DNA from: Bradyrhizobium sp. 141
GTDB taxonomy: Bacteria > Pseudomonadota > Alphaproteobacteria > Rhizobiales > Xanthobacteraceae
DNA: 64,000 nt
NCBI RefSeq assembly: GCF_023074055.1
Contig: NZ_JADPKR010000112.1
Location: 48,590-112,589, forward strand
Direction: 5' to 3'
Positions within the stretch are counted from its first letter, which is position 1, and the number at the start of each line of letters is the position of its first letter. Under the pieces are notes generated by a model. That model saw nothing but the letters and a program-made list of their open reading frames with translations. It had not been told where the DNA came from and made no database searches. This document shows positions 1 through 8,767 of the stretch, piece by piece. The position numbers were made by a program, and so were the translations under genes.

Positions 1-1025
1 TCGAGATGGTGATCCGCGACTCCAAGGGTCAGCCGCAGGAAGCCGCCCGCGTCGCGCGCGAGCTCGTCAACACCGACGGCTGCGAGCTGATGATCGACGC
101 CGAAGCCTCCTCCGGCGCCTTCGCGGTGCACGAGGTCGCGCGCGATCTCGGCGTGTTCTGCATCCACACCAATTCGGAGACCTCGGCGTTGACCGCGGAT
201 CCCAAGCAGCGCATCCCCAACGCGTTCCGTACCGCGCGGCAGGGCGTGCACGATTCCATCGTCGGCGGCAGCTATGCCGCCGCGATCGCCAAGGCGAAGG
301 GCTTGAAGAAATGGGCGACCTGCTCGCCCGACTATGCCTATGGCCGCGACACCACTGGCGAGTTCACGCTGTACCTGAAGCGGTTTGCGCCCGACGTCGA
401 AATCATCAGCGAGTCCTGGCCAAAGCTGTTCCAGCCCGACTACACCGAAGTGGTCACCAAAATCTTGCAGGCCAAACCGCAGGCACTGTATTCCTGCCTG
501 TGGGGCGGCGATCTCACCTCCTACATCGACCAGGCCAACATCTACGCGATGTTCGGCCAGATGGAGGTGTTCGCGGTCAACATGGCCGACTACACCGCTC
601 TCACCGTGGTGAAGAACCTGCCCAAGGGGATCCACTCCGGCAACCGCTACATCAAGTCCTTCCCGGCGACGCCGGAGAATGCCGCCTGGGGCGATGCCTA
701 CAAGGCGAAGTACAATGAATATCCGACCAACTGGTCGTGGGAGAACGCCACCGCAATCATGCTGATGGCGGAAGCCGCCAAGAAGGCAAACTCGGCCGAC
801 GGCAAGAAGATCGCGGAGGTGCTGAAGGGCCTCACCATCAAGTGTCCGTTCGGCGCCGACGGCACTGTAACCATGCGCGGCGACGACCACACGCTGGTCG
901 GCTACGCCATCGGATGGGGCACCACGATCCCGCAGGAGCCCTATGTTCCCGAGATCAAGGCCGGCGACTGGAAGACCATCTTCGAGCTCGAGGCCGAGTG
1001 GAAGAAGAGCAAGGGCTATACCTGA
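1..1025 (+). CDS. Branched-chain amino-acid type ABC transporter substrate-binding protein, 5' end outside the window
   Basis: At least 339 residues of a periplasmic type I binding protein (LivK-like fold) that would capture an amino acid or small carboxylate and hand it to the permeases encoded just downstream. The reading frame is open back to base 1, and the first ATG in view (base 6) lies inside the mature domain, because no signal peptide is visible and the N-terminal lobe is incomplete. The family is usually near 400 residues. The Bradyrhizobiaceae-type tail (EAEWKKSKGYT) ends the protein. It is followed by livH, livM, livG and livF in order, which supports a HAAT-type import system; the real ligand cannot be read from sequence. 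Confidence 0.85.
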   Translation, partial: EMVIRDSKGQPQEAARVARELVNTDGCELMIDAEASSGAFAVHEVARDLGVFCIHTNSETSALTADPKQRIPNAFRTARQGVHDSIVGGSYAAAIAKAKGLKKWATCSPDYAYGRDTTGEFTLYLKRFAPDVEIISESWPKLFQPDYTEVVTKILQAKPQALYSCLWGGDLTSYIDQANIYAMFGQMEVFAVNMADYTALTVVKNLPKGIHSGNRYIKSFPATPENAAWGDAYKAKYNEYPTNWSWENATAIMLMAEAAKKANSADGKKIAEVLKGLTIKCPFGADGTVTMRGDDHTLVGYAIGWGTTIPQEPYVPEIKAGDWKTIFELEAEWKKSKGYT

Positions 1026-1115
1026 TCGCGCGCATGGCGGAGGCGGGCGACCGTCTCCGCCGGCTTCGTCTGGCTTCTCGCGCCGTGTCGGGCGCGCTGC
1101 AATGAAAGTGCTCCC

Positions 1116-2018
1116 GTGGATCTCGACGCGCTTGCCGGCTGCCTCTCCAGCTCCGCCTGTCTGGTGACGCAGACCACCAGCGGCCTCATCATCGGCATGC
1201 TTCTGTTCCTGGTTGCGGTTGGGCTAACGCTGATTTTTGGTGTGCTCAAGGTGGTCAATTTCAGCCACGGCGCCTTCTACATGTTCGGCGCCTATTTCGC
1301 GATGACGGCCTATCAGCTCACGGGAAGTTTCGCGCTCGCGATGCTGGCGGGCGCGGCCGGCACCGCCATTCTCGGCCTGATCTTCGAGCGCGTCTTCATG
1401 AGCCGCGTCTATGGCGCGGACGTGCTGATGCAGCTGCTCGTCTGCTACGCCTTCGTGCTGATCTTCGACGACGTCGTGCGCATCATTTGGGGGCCCGAAT
1501 TCAGGTCGATGGGCATGCCGGCGGCGTTCCAGGTGATGCCGCTGTTCATCGCCGGCGGCGTGGTGCCGCCTTATTATCTGCTGCTGATCGGCGTCGCGCT
1601 GATCGCGGCGATCGTGCTCGGCATCGGATTGACGCGCAGCCGCATCGGCAAAGTGATCCGCGCCGCCGCACACAATCCCGGCATGGTCTCCGCGCTCGGC
1701 ATCAACACCGGCCTGATCTATGGCGGCGTGTTCGCGCTCGGCGGCATGCTGGCGGGCCTCGCCGGCGCGCTCGCGGCACCCGTGCGCTCGCTGACGCCCG
1801 GCATGGGATTCTCGGTGCTGATCGAGTCCTTCATCGTCACCGTGATCGGCGGCATGGGCTCGATCCTGGGCGCGCTGATCGGCGCGCTGCTGCTCGGTCT
1901 CATCAGATCGTTCGGCTCGCTCGGCTTTCCCCTGTTCACGGAAGGCCTGATGTACCTCTTCATGGTGATCGTGCTGGTCTCAAAACCCACCGGCTTGTTC
2001 GGCAAGGAGGCGGCATGA
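1116..2018 (+). CDS. livH: Branched-chain amino-acid ABC transporter permease, LivH type
   Basis: 300 residues, hydrophobic throughout with about eight predicted membrane segments, the usual size for LivH. It should form one half of the inner-membrane channel with LivM. The segment around residues 35-60 (LIFGVLKVVNFSHGAFYM) is the characteristic N-terminal LivH motif. A GTG at 1116 gives the only start that keeps the N-terminal part in frame, although no strong ribosome-binding site precedes it. The stop overlaps the livM start (ATGA at 2015-2018), which indicates translational coupling. Confidence 0.9.
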   Translation: MDLDALAGCLSSSACLVTQTTSGLIIGMLLFLVAVGLTLIFGVLKVVNFSHGAFYMFGAYFAMTAYQLTGSFALAMLAGAAGTAILGLIFERVFMSRVYGADVLMQLLVCYAFVLIFDDVVRIIWGPEFRSMGMPAAFQVMPLFIAGGVVPPYYLLLIGVALIAAIVLGIGLTRSRIGKVIRAAAHNPGMVSALGINTGLIYGGVFALGGMLAGLAGALAAPVRSLTPGMGFSVLIESFIVTVIGGMGSILGALIGALLLGLIRSFGSLGFPLFTEGLMYLFMVIVLVSKPTGLFGKEAA

Positions 2019-3034
2019 CCGAGCTGGAGGCCGGGCGCGCCGAGCGGTTGGCGCCGGTGCGCAATGGTATGGCGCTGCAACGCTATCGCGACGTCTTGAT
2101 CGCGCTGATCGCCTTCGCGGTGCTGGCGAGCCTGCCCCTGTTCACGGGCAGCAAGGCGCTGCTCGATTTCGTCATCCGCTGCTCGGCTTACGGCCTGTTC
2201 GCGACCTCACTCAACCTGCTGGTCGGCTACACCGGCCTGACCTCGTTTGGGCACGGCATGTTCTTCGGCCTTGGCGCCTACAGCTTCGGCCTGATCATGC
2301 AGAAGCTCGGCGTGCCCATTCCGGTCGCCTTCGTCGCGACGCTGGCGATCACGGCGCTCATCGCGGCCGTCATCGGTGCGATCTGCGTGCGGCTGAAGGA
2401 GATCTATTTCGCCTTCGTCACGCTCGCCTTCCAGATGCTGATCCACTCGACGATCCTCTCCTGGGCCTCTTTCACCGGCGGCGACCAGGGCCTGCGTGGC
2501 GGCATTCCGCGGCCCGCGTTCTTCGGCATCGATCTCTCTAACCACGTCCATCTCTATGTCACGAGCTGCGCGCTTCTGATCCTCGGCCTGCTCGCGATGC
2601 GGCAGATCGCGCAATCGCCGTTCGGCTTTACCTTGCGCATGATCCGCGACAATGCGGCGCGCGCGAGCTTCCTCGGCATCGATGTCTGGCGCGCCAAGCT
2701 CACCGTGTTCGTTTTGGCGGCGCTGTTCGCGTCGATCGGCGGCATGGTGATGGCACTGTTCGTATCGGGCGCTTATCCGGAGTTCGCCTATTGGACGATC
2801 TCGGGCGAGGGCATTTTCATCAACATGCTCGGCGGCGTCTCGACCTTCCTCGGCCCGATGGTCGGCACCGTGCTGCTGCTCTTGCTCAACGACACCGTGA
2901 CGCGGTTCACCGAGTATCACGGCATCGTACTCGGCGTGGTCATCCTGTTCTTCGCGCTGGGTCTGCGCAAAGGCCTGCTCGATTTCGTCGCCGAATGGTT
3001 TTCGCGCCGTCGCGATGCAGGCGAGGGACGCTAG
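2015..3034 (+). CDS. livM: Branched-chain amino-acid ABC transporter permease, LivM type
   Basis: 339 residues with multiple membrane helices. It carries the LivM signature around residues 65-90 (NLLVGYTGLTSFGHGMFFGLG), so it is the second permease subunit. The chosen ATG at 2015 overlaps the livH stop and follows an AGGAGG-like sequence at 2005-2010; the frame is open further upstream, but that part only shadows livH. The N-terminal stretch before the first helix is about 25 residues and polar. livG follows after two bases. Confidence 0.9.
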   Translation: MTELEAGRAERLAPVRNGMALQRYRDVLIALIAFAVLASLPLFTGSKALLDFVIRCSAYGLFATSLNLLVGYTGLTSFGHGMFFGLGAYSFGLIMQKLGVPIPVAFVATLAITALIAAVIGAICVRLKEIYFAFVTLAFQMLIHSTILSWASFTGGDQGLRGGIPRPAFFGIDLSNHVHLYVTSCALLILGLLAMRQIAQSPFGFTLRMIRDNAARASFLGIDVWRAKLTVFVLAALFASIGGMVMALFVSGAYPEFAYWTISGEGIFINMLGGVSTFLGPMVGTVLLLLLNDTVTRFTEYHGIVLGVVILFFALGLRKGLLDFVAEWFSRRRDAGEGR

Positions 3035-3036
3035 CG

Positions 3037-3792
3037 ATGCTGGAGATCCGCAACCTCGCAAAGTCCTTTGGCGGCGTGAAGGCGACCAACGACGTCTCGC
3101 TCGATTTCCCCGACGGCTCGCTGACCGCGGTGATCGGCCCGAACGGCGCGGGCAAGAGCACCTTCTTCAACCTGATCACCGGCGCCTTGAGGCCTGATTC
3201 CGGAGAGGTGCTGCTCGACGGCGTCGATCTCGCCGGCCGCTCGCCACCGGAAATCGTCCGCCACGGCATCGGCCGCGCCTTCCAGGTCGCCAGCATCTTC
3301 AAGTCGCTGACGGTGCAAGAAACCATGTTGGCCGCCGTCAGCGCGGATCAGCGCACGTCCGCGGTACTGCACAAGCGCTTTCCGTTGCCGGAGACGCGGG
3401 ACCGCGCCGAGCACGTGATGGAGCTGCTGGGCCTCGCCGGCAAACGCCATCGTACCGCCGCGACGCTGTCGCACGGTGATCAGAAGCTGCTCGACATCGC
3501 ACTGGCATTGGTGCTCGAACCGAAGGTGCTGCTGCTGGACGAACCTACCGCCGGCATGGGGCCGGAGGAGCGCTGGCGCATGATCGACAAGGTGCGCGAG
3601 CTCTGGGAGACTCAGAAGATCACCGTCGTCTTCATCGAGCACGACATGGACATCGTGTTCAAGATCGCGCCTAAGATTATCGTGCTTTGCTATGGCCGCA
3701 TCCTGGCGACGGGCACGCCCGACGAGATCCGCAACAACAGTGCCGTGATCGAGGCTTATCTTGGCACCGAACATGCGGGAGCGGCGGCATGA
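3037..3792 (+). CDS. livG: Branched-chain amino-acid ABC transporter ATP-binding protein, LivG type
   Basis: 251-residue cytoplasmic ATPase that powers the LivHM channel. Walker A is GPNGAGKST at residues 34-42, the signature is the LivG-like variant LSHGDQKLLDIA, and Walker B is LLLDEPTAGM. The C-terminus has the LivG helix that follows the H-loop (EHDMDIVF). The ATG at 3037 is two bases after the livM stop. An upstream open frame exists but would place a non-ABC leader inside livM. The LSHGDQ signature differs from canonical LSGGQ but is frequent in this subfamily. Confidence 0.9.
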   Translation: MLEIRNLAKSFGGVKATNDVSLDFPDGSLTAVIGPNGAGKSTFFNLITGALRPDSGEVLLDGVDLAGRSPPEIVRHGIGRAFQVASIFKSLTVQETMLAAVSADQRTSAVLHKRFPLPETRDRAEHVMELLGLAGKRHRTAATLSHGDQKLLDIALALVLEPKVLLLDEPTAGMGPEERWRMIDKVRELWETQKITVVFIEHDMDIVFKIAPKIIVLCYGRILATGTPDEIRNNSAVIEAYLGTEHAGAAA

Positions 3793-4502
3793 GCGCTCCC
3801 GTCATCGACGTCGCGGATCTCGATGTCTACTACGGCACCAGCCAGATCCTGTTCGGCGTCGGCCTCTCGGTGCGTCAAGGCGAGACCATGGCGCTGCTTG
3901 GCCGCAATGGAGCCGGCAAATCCACGACCATGAAGGCGATCATGGGCCTGGCGCCGCCGCGGCGGGGCAGGGTGAGCCTGCGCGGGGCGGTGATCTCCGG
4001 CCTGAAGCCGCATACCATTGCCCGCGCCGGTCTCGGTTTCGTCCCGGAGGATCGCCAGATCTTCCCGGAGCATACGGTCGAGGACAATCTCGTCATCGGG
4101 AAGAAGAAGGGACCGGAAGGCCAGGACGAATGGCCGATCAAGCGCATCTATGATGTCTTCCCGCTTCTCGAGCCGCTGCGCCACCGTATCGCCGGGCGCC
4201 TCTCTGGCGGCGAGCAGCAGATGCTGGCGATCGCACGCACGCTGATGGGCAATCCCGCGCTGTTGCTGCTGGACGAGCCGAGCGAAGGACTCGCCCCAAT
4301 CATCGTGCAGCGGATCGGCGAGCTGTTGCGGCAGCTCCGCCAACTCGGATCGACCGTGCTGATCGCCGAGCAGAACATGCATTTCTGCCTGGGCCTTGCG
4401 AGCCATGCCACGGTCATCGACAAGGGCCAGATCGTCTATGCCGCCGGTATAGACGAGCTGAAGGCCAACGAGGCGATCCGCCGGCGTTATCTGGCCCTGT
4501 AG
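3789..4502 (+). CDS. livF: Branched-chain amino-acid ABC transporter ATP-binding protein, LivF type
   Basis: 237 residues, the usual LivF length, and the second ATPase of the transporter. Walker A is GRNGAGKST at residues 38-46, the signature is LSGGEQQMLAIAR and Walker B is LLLDEPSEGLAP, the classic LivF form. The start ATG overlaps the livG stop by four bases. It is the last gene of the liv run; the downstream gene is separated by more than 150 bases, so the operon probably ends here. Confidence 0.9.
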   Translation: MSAPVIDVADLDVYYGTSQILFGVGLSVRQGETMALLGRNGAGKSTTMKAIMGLAPPRRGRVSLRGAVISGLKPHTIARAGLGFVPEDRQIFPEHTVEDNLVIGKKKGPEGQDEWPIKRIYDVFPLLEPLRHRIAGRLSGGEQQMLAIARTLMGNPALLLLDEPSEGLAPIIVQRIGELLRQLRQLGSTVLIAEQNMHFCLGLASHATVIDKGQIVYAAGIDELKANEAIRRRYLAL

Positions 4503-4667
4503 CCCGGCGCCGGTGTCCGAATAGGCCGGAAGAAGAAAACCATTGTCCCGGGAGTATCCGCCGGAAGGACCTTCCCCTCCGGAGGACAAAAACGCCAATC
4601 GCTTCCATTGCCGTTTGGGCCCGAAACGACGACATTCCCATCAGAATTTGATGGATTGGCTAAGGTC

Positions 4668-4886
4668 ATGGAACGCACTGGATTTGAGCCCTTCGGCGAG
4701 CAGCTGGTGTCCGCAACGGAGGTCCAGCCGAAATCGCGCGCGTCGAAGCTCCTGCTGCGGGCCGGCACCACGCTGTTCTGGTCGCTGGTCGCGGGCATCG
4801 TGCTCGCCCGTGCGGCCTTCTTCGAGCCGGGCATCTATGACGGCTTCAGCCGGATGGCGTCGCTCGCCAAGAACCTGATCTTCTAA
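4668..4886 (+). CDS. Small single-span membrane protein, function unknown
   Basis: About 72 residues from the ATG at 4668; a TTG at 4608 would add 20. The N-terminal half is polar (MERTGFEPFGEQLVS). A hydrophobic segment follows (LFWSLVAGIVLARAAFF, roughly residues 35-51), and the C-terminus is short and amphipathic. The ATG is preceded by a weak AAGG only three bases away, so the start is uncertain. I do not recognise a family. Codon use resembles the neighbours, and the ORF sits alone between livF and the YeiH-type gene. It could be a real small inner-membrane protein or a spurious frame. Confidence 0.5.
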   Translation: MERTGFEPFGEQLVSATEVQPKSRASKLLLRAGTTLFWSLVAGIVLARAAFFEPGIYDGFSRMASLAKNLIF

Positions 4887-5007
4887 GGCTTGCCTGAGCG
4901 GTTTATTCCGGCCTGAGGAGAGAACTTCCCTCGGCCCTGATATGCCGAAAACTTATTCCCCAATCGGACGCCGCTGCGTATAAATCCTTCTCCTCTGGGA
5001 GAGATTT

Positions 5008-6063
5008 GTGTCGCAGAATCAAGCATCCAGCCCGGCCGATTCCAAGCCGACTGCCATTAGCCGCGTCGTCGCGCTGATTCCCGGAATTCTCCTTTGTGTC
5101 GCCGTCGCCGGTGTCTCGGCCCTGCTGGAGCGGGCCGAATTGGGCGTTTTCGAGCATCCCTATGTCGAGGCGCTGGTGATGGCGATTCTGCTCGGCATGG
5201 TGCTCCGCAGTTTCTGGAAACCGGCGCCACGCTGGCAGGCCGGGATCGCCTTCAGCGCCAAGCAGCTCCTCGAAGTCGCCGTCATGCTGCTGGGAGCCTC
5301 GATCAGCTTCGCCGCCATCGCAGCCTCGGGGATCGCGCTGCTGGCATCGATCGCCGCCGTTGTCGTGATCGCGCTCTGCGTCTCCTTCGGCCTCAGCCGC
5401 ATGCTGGGCCTGTCGACGCGGCTGTCGATCCTGATCGCCTGCGGCAACTCGATCTGCGGCAATTCCGCAATCGCTGCTGTGGCCCCGATCATCGGCGCCA
5501 ACAACGACGAGATCGCATCCTCGATCTCCTTCACCGCGATCCTCGGCGTGATGATGGTGCTCGGCCTGCCGCTCTTGATCCCGCTGCTGCAATTGTCCGC
5601 CACGCAATACGGCATCCTTGCAGGCCTCACCGTCTATGCGGTGCCGCAGGTGCTGGCTGCGACGGTCCCGGCGGGTCTCGTCTCGACGCAGATCGGCACG
5701 CTCGTGAAATTGATGCGCGTCTTGATGCTCGGGCCGGTCGTCGTCGGCCTGTCGCTCGCCGCCTCGCGCTGGCAGAGTGACGCCAAGAAGACCAATGTCG
5801 GCTTCTTCCGCCTGGTGCCGTGGTTCATCCTCGGCTTCCTCGCGCTCGCGACCCTGCGGTCCCTGGAGATCGTGCCGGCCACGGTGGTGGGCCCGGTGAC
5901 GAAGATCACCGGCTTTCTCACGGTGGTGTCGATGGCCGCGCTCGGCCTCGGCGTCGACGTGCGTGTGCTCGCCAATGTCGGAGGCCGGGTGACGGCCGCG
6001 GTCACGCTGTCACTGATGCTACTGCTCGGCATCAGCATCGCGCTGGTGCACTGGTTTAAGTGA
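5008..6063 (+). CDS. YeiH-family putative sulfate exporter, integral membrane protein
   Basis: 351 residues with about ten hydrophobic segments, matching the UPF0324/YeiH family (conserved protein family 03601). The internal motif CGNSICGNSAIAAVAPII near residues 150-168 is a hallmark of that family. The role of the family is inferred as anion (sulfate or sulfite/taurine-derived) export and is not established for most members. The GTG at 5008 follows GGGAGAG by a good distance. It stands alone, with no adjacent sulfonate-catabolic gene and no divergent LysR regulator, unlike many yeiH loci, so its substrate here is open. Confidence 0.8.
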   Translation: MSQNQASSPADSKPTAISRVVALIPGILLCVAVAGVSALLERAELGVFEHPYVEALVMAILLGMVLRSFWKPAPRWQAGIAFSAKQLLEVAVMLLGASISFAAIAASGIALLASIAAVVVIALCVSFGLSRMLGLSTRLSILIACGNSICGNSAIAAVAPIIGANNDEIASSISFTAILGVMMVLGLPLLIPLLQLSATQYGILAGLTVYAVPQVLAATVPAGLVSTQIGTLVKLMRVLMLGPVVVGLSLAASRWQSDAKKTNVGFFRLVPWFILGFLALATLRSLEIVPATVVGPVTKITGFLTVVSMAALGLGVDVRVLANVGGRVTAAVTLSLMLLLGISIALVHWFK

Positions 6064-6178
6064 GGGGCGGGGCTCTCGGCCCTGCTCTGGACTTCCCCTC
6101 CCAGACGTTTATTGGTCTTCGCCAATGCGATCGGCCGTTGCGAGAGCGGCCGATCCGAAAAGAACGAGGACGCCAGCC

Positions 6179-7351
6179 ATGACCACATTGACGGTGAAGG
6201 ACCTTCTCCCCGAGGACGGAACGCGGGGAACGCTGGCCGGCCGCGTCTGGCTGCCGCAGGTGAATGGTCCCGCCGTGGTCGCCGTGCGGGGCGACGGCGT
6301 GTTCGACGTCACCGCAAAATTTCCGACCATCAGCGCACTCTGCGAAGAGGACAATCCGGCCAAGGCACTTGCCGCGACCAAGGGCGAGCGCATCGGCGAT
6401 CTCGAGGCGATCGTCGCCAACACGGTACCCGATGGGCGCGACCCGAAAAAGCCATGGCTGCTCGCGCCCGTCGATCTCCAGACGCTGAAGGCTGCCGGCG
6501 TCACCTTTGCCATCTCCATGCTGGAGCGCGTGATCGAGGAACGGGCCAAGGGCAATCCGGCCTCAGCCGAGGCGATCCGCAAAGAAGTGACGCGGCTGAT
6601 CGGCGACGATCTCTCGAAGCTCAAGCCCGGCTCGGACCAGGCGATGCATCTGAAGCAGGTGCTGATCGACCAGAACGCCTGGAGCCAGTATCTCGAGGTC
6701 GGCATCGGTCCGGATGCCGAGGTCTTCACCAAGGCGCCGACCTTGTCTTCGGTCGGCACCGGCATGGATGCCGGGCTGCATCCGAAATCGACCTGGAACA
6801 ATCCCGAGCCCGAACTGGTGCTGTTCGTCTCCAGCCGCGGCAAGATCGTTGGTGGCGCGCTCGGCAATGACGTGAATTTGCGCGACTTCGAAGGACGTTC
6901 GGCACTCCTGCTGTCGAAGGCGAAGGACAACAACGCCTCGTGTGCGATCGGCCCGCTGCTGCGCCTGTTCGACGACAGCTTTACGCTCGACGATGCGCGC
7001 AAGCTGGACATCAGCTTGAACGTGAAGGGCACGGACGGTTTCGTTCTCGACGGGCATTCCTCGATCAGCAAGATCAGCCGCGATCCGACCGATCTCGTTG
7101 CGCAGACCATCGGCAAGATCCATCAATATCCTGACGGCTTCGTGCTGTTCCTCGGCACCATGTTCGCGCCGGTCAAGGATCGCGACGCGCCCGGGCAGGG
7201 TTTTACGCACAAGCGCGACGACATCGTCACGATCGCAGCGCCGGAGCTCGGCAAGCTCGTCAACCGCATGCGCACCAGCGACGAGTGCGAGCCCTGGACC
7301 TTCGGCATCGGCGCGCTCATGAAGAACCTGGCGCAGCGCAAGGTGATTTAG
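6179..7351 (+). CDS. Fumarylacetoacetate hydrolase-fold protein, probable 2-keto-3-deoxy-pentonate dehydratase (XylX-like)
   Basis: 390 residues from the ATG at 6179 (GAGG seven bases upstream). The C-terminal half has FAH-fold blocks such as GNDVNLRDFEGRSALLL and PDGFVLFLGTMFAP. From memory of the family, the overall sequence, including LAPVDLQTLKAAGVTFA and the WSQYLEV-GPDAE region, closely follows Caulobacter XylX, the 2-keto-3-deoxy-D-xylonate dehydratase of the Weimberg pathway; this was not searched. The product would be alpha-ketoglutarate semialdehyde. The sugar importers and galactose dehydrogenase downstream fit a role in oxidative sugar breakdown, but no aldonate dehydratase lies in the window. 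Other FAH-fold functions remain possible. Confidence 0.75.
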   Translation: MTTLTVKDLLPEDGTRGTLAGRVWLPQVNGPAVVAVRGDGVFDVTAKFPTISALCEEDNPAKALAATKGERIGDLEAIVANTVPDGRDPKKPWLLAPVDLQTLKAAGVTFAISMLERVIEERAKGNPASAEAIRKEVTRLIGDDLSKLKPGSDQAMHLKQVLIDQNAWSQYLEVGIGPDAEVFTKAPTLSSVGTGMDAGLHPKSTWNNPEPELVLFVSSRGKIVGGALGNDVNLRDFEGRSALLLSKAKDNNASCAIGPLLRLFDDSFTLDDARKLDISLNVKGTDGFVLDGHSSISKISRDPTDLVAQTIGKIHQYPDGFVLFLGTMFAPVKDRDAPGQGFTHKRDDIVTIAAPELGKLVNRMRTSDECEPWTFGIGALMKNLAQRKVI

Positions 7352-7387
7352 TTCGCTCCAGCTCGCCAATCGAAGTTGCGGAAGGTC

Positions 7388-7471
7388 GTCATGCCCGGGC
7401 TTGTCCCGGGCATCCACTTTCTCCGTGCCGTGCGACAAGGCGTGGATGGCCGGGACAAGCCCGGCCATGAC
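7388..7471. repeat. 84-bp REP-like double palindrome, copy 1
   Basis: Two 30-base arms surround a 24-base spacer. Each arm is itself a hairpin (ATGCCCGGG-CTTGT-CCCGGGCAT on the left, ATGGCCGGG-ACAAG-CCCGGCCAT on the right), and the arms are also near reverse complements of each other. An identical pair of arms with a different spacer lies at 17194-17277. It sits in the gap after the XylX-like gene and may also serve as a transcript end. Confidence 0.85.
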
Positions 7472-7729
7472 GGATGTGGTCCCACCCAGCCGCACAAATT
7501 TCTTTCATCTCCGCGTTGCATCGGCGGAACAAAATCGCGCTGAGCGTGTCTTAAAACCGCCCGCCGCCGCCTGCGTGCGTTTTCATCCAATAGTCAAATA
7601 ATATGACTAGTCGGAACCTATCTTCCGTGAAATAGTGGCTCCTGCCGCCTCAAAGGGTCGGCCTGCGGGTGCCATGCTACCGATCGGCGCCCGAGATAAC
7701 ACAAGATGATTTCTTGGGAGACACGCCTG

Positions 7730-8695
7730 ATGACCCTCAAAGCCCTCTTTGCGGCCAGTGCCACGGCCGCGTTGCTGCTCGCGCTGCCCGCCAATGCCGG
7801 CCAGCTCACCATCGGCTTTTCGCAGATCGGATCGGAATCCGGCTGGCGCGCGGCCGAGACCTCGGTCTCCAAGCAGGAAGCTGCCAAGCGAAAGGTCAAT
7901 CTCAAGATTGCCGACGCGCAGCAGAAGCAGGAGAACCAGATCAAGGCGATCCGTTCCTTCATCGCCCAGAACGTCGATGCGATCTTCCTCGCGCCCGTCG
8001 TCTCGACTGGCTGGGACTCGGTGCTGAAGGAGGCCAAGGAGGCCAAGATCCCGGTCGTGCTGCTCGACCGTGACATCGATCCCTCCGGCAAGGAGCTCTA
8101 TCTCACCGCCGTCACCTCCGACAGCGTGCATGAAGGCGAGGTCGCCGGCGACTGGCTCGCCAAGACCGTCGGAGCGAAAGCCTGCAACATCGTCGAGCTG
8201 CAAGGCACGGTCGGCGCCAGCGTCGCCACCAACCGCAAGAAGGGGTTTGACACCGCGATTGCCAAGCATGCGAACCTGAAGGTGGTGCGCAGCCAGACCG
8301 GCGACTTCACCCGCGCCAAGGGCAAGGAAGTGATGGAAAGCTTCATCAAGGCCGAAGGCGGCGGCAAGTCGATCTGCGCGGTCTACGCGCATAACGACGA
8401 CATGATGGTCGGCGCGATCCAGGCGATGAAGGAGGCCGGTCTCAAGCCCGGCAAGGACGTGCTCACCGTCTCGATCGACGCGGTTCCTGATATCTTCAAG
8501 GCGATGGTCGCCGGCGAAGCCAATGCGACGGTCGAGCTGACGCCGAATATGGCAGGCCCCGCGCTCGATGTCGTCGCGGCCTTCAAGGACAAGGGCACGG
8601 TTCCGCCGAAGTGGATCCAGACCGAGTCCAAGCTCTATACCGCCGCCGACGATCCGCAGAAGATCTACGACAGCAAGAAGGGCCTCGGTTACTGA
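7730..8695 (+). CDS. ytfQ: Galactose/galactofuranose ABC transporter substrate-binding protein, YtfQ-like
   Basis: 321 residues from the ATG at 7730, chosen because GGGAG lies nine bases upstream; an ATG at 7706 has no such site. A signal peptide is evident (residues 1-23, ending ALPANAG). The mature protein follows E. coli YtfQ closely as remembered: GFSQIGSESGWRAAET, IADAQQKQENQIKAIRSF, NVVELQGTVGASVA-like and VYAHNDDMM blocks are all present. YtfQ binds galactofuranose and galactopyranose in the periplasm. It heads a run with matching ATPase and two permeases, then galactose-oxidising enzymes, which fits galactose as ligand. Confidence 0.9.
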   Translation: MTLKALFAASATAALLLALPANAGQLTIGFSQIGSESGWRAAETSVSKQEAAKRKVNLKIADAQQKQENQIKAIRSFIAQNVDAIFLAPVVSTGWDSVLKEAKEAKIPVVLLDRDIDPSGKELYLTAVTSDSVHEGEVAGDWLAKTVGAKACNIVELQGTVGASVATNRKKGFDTAIAKHANLKVVRSQTGDFTRAKGKEVMESFIKAEGGGKSICAVYAHNDDMMVGAIQAMKEAGLKPGKDVLTVSIDAVPDIFKAMVAGEANATVELTPNMAGPALDVVAAFKDKGTVPPKWIQTESKLYTAADDPQKIYDSKKGLGY

Positions 8696-8767
8696 GGCGG
8701 GCTTCGCCGGACCGCGCTTTGCGGTCCGGCACCCTCTTCGAAGCCGCTGCGCGAAGGAATAGGCTGG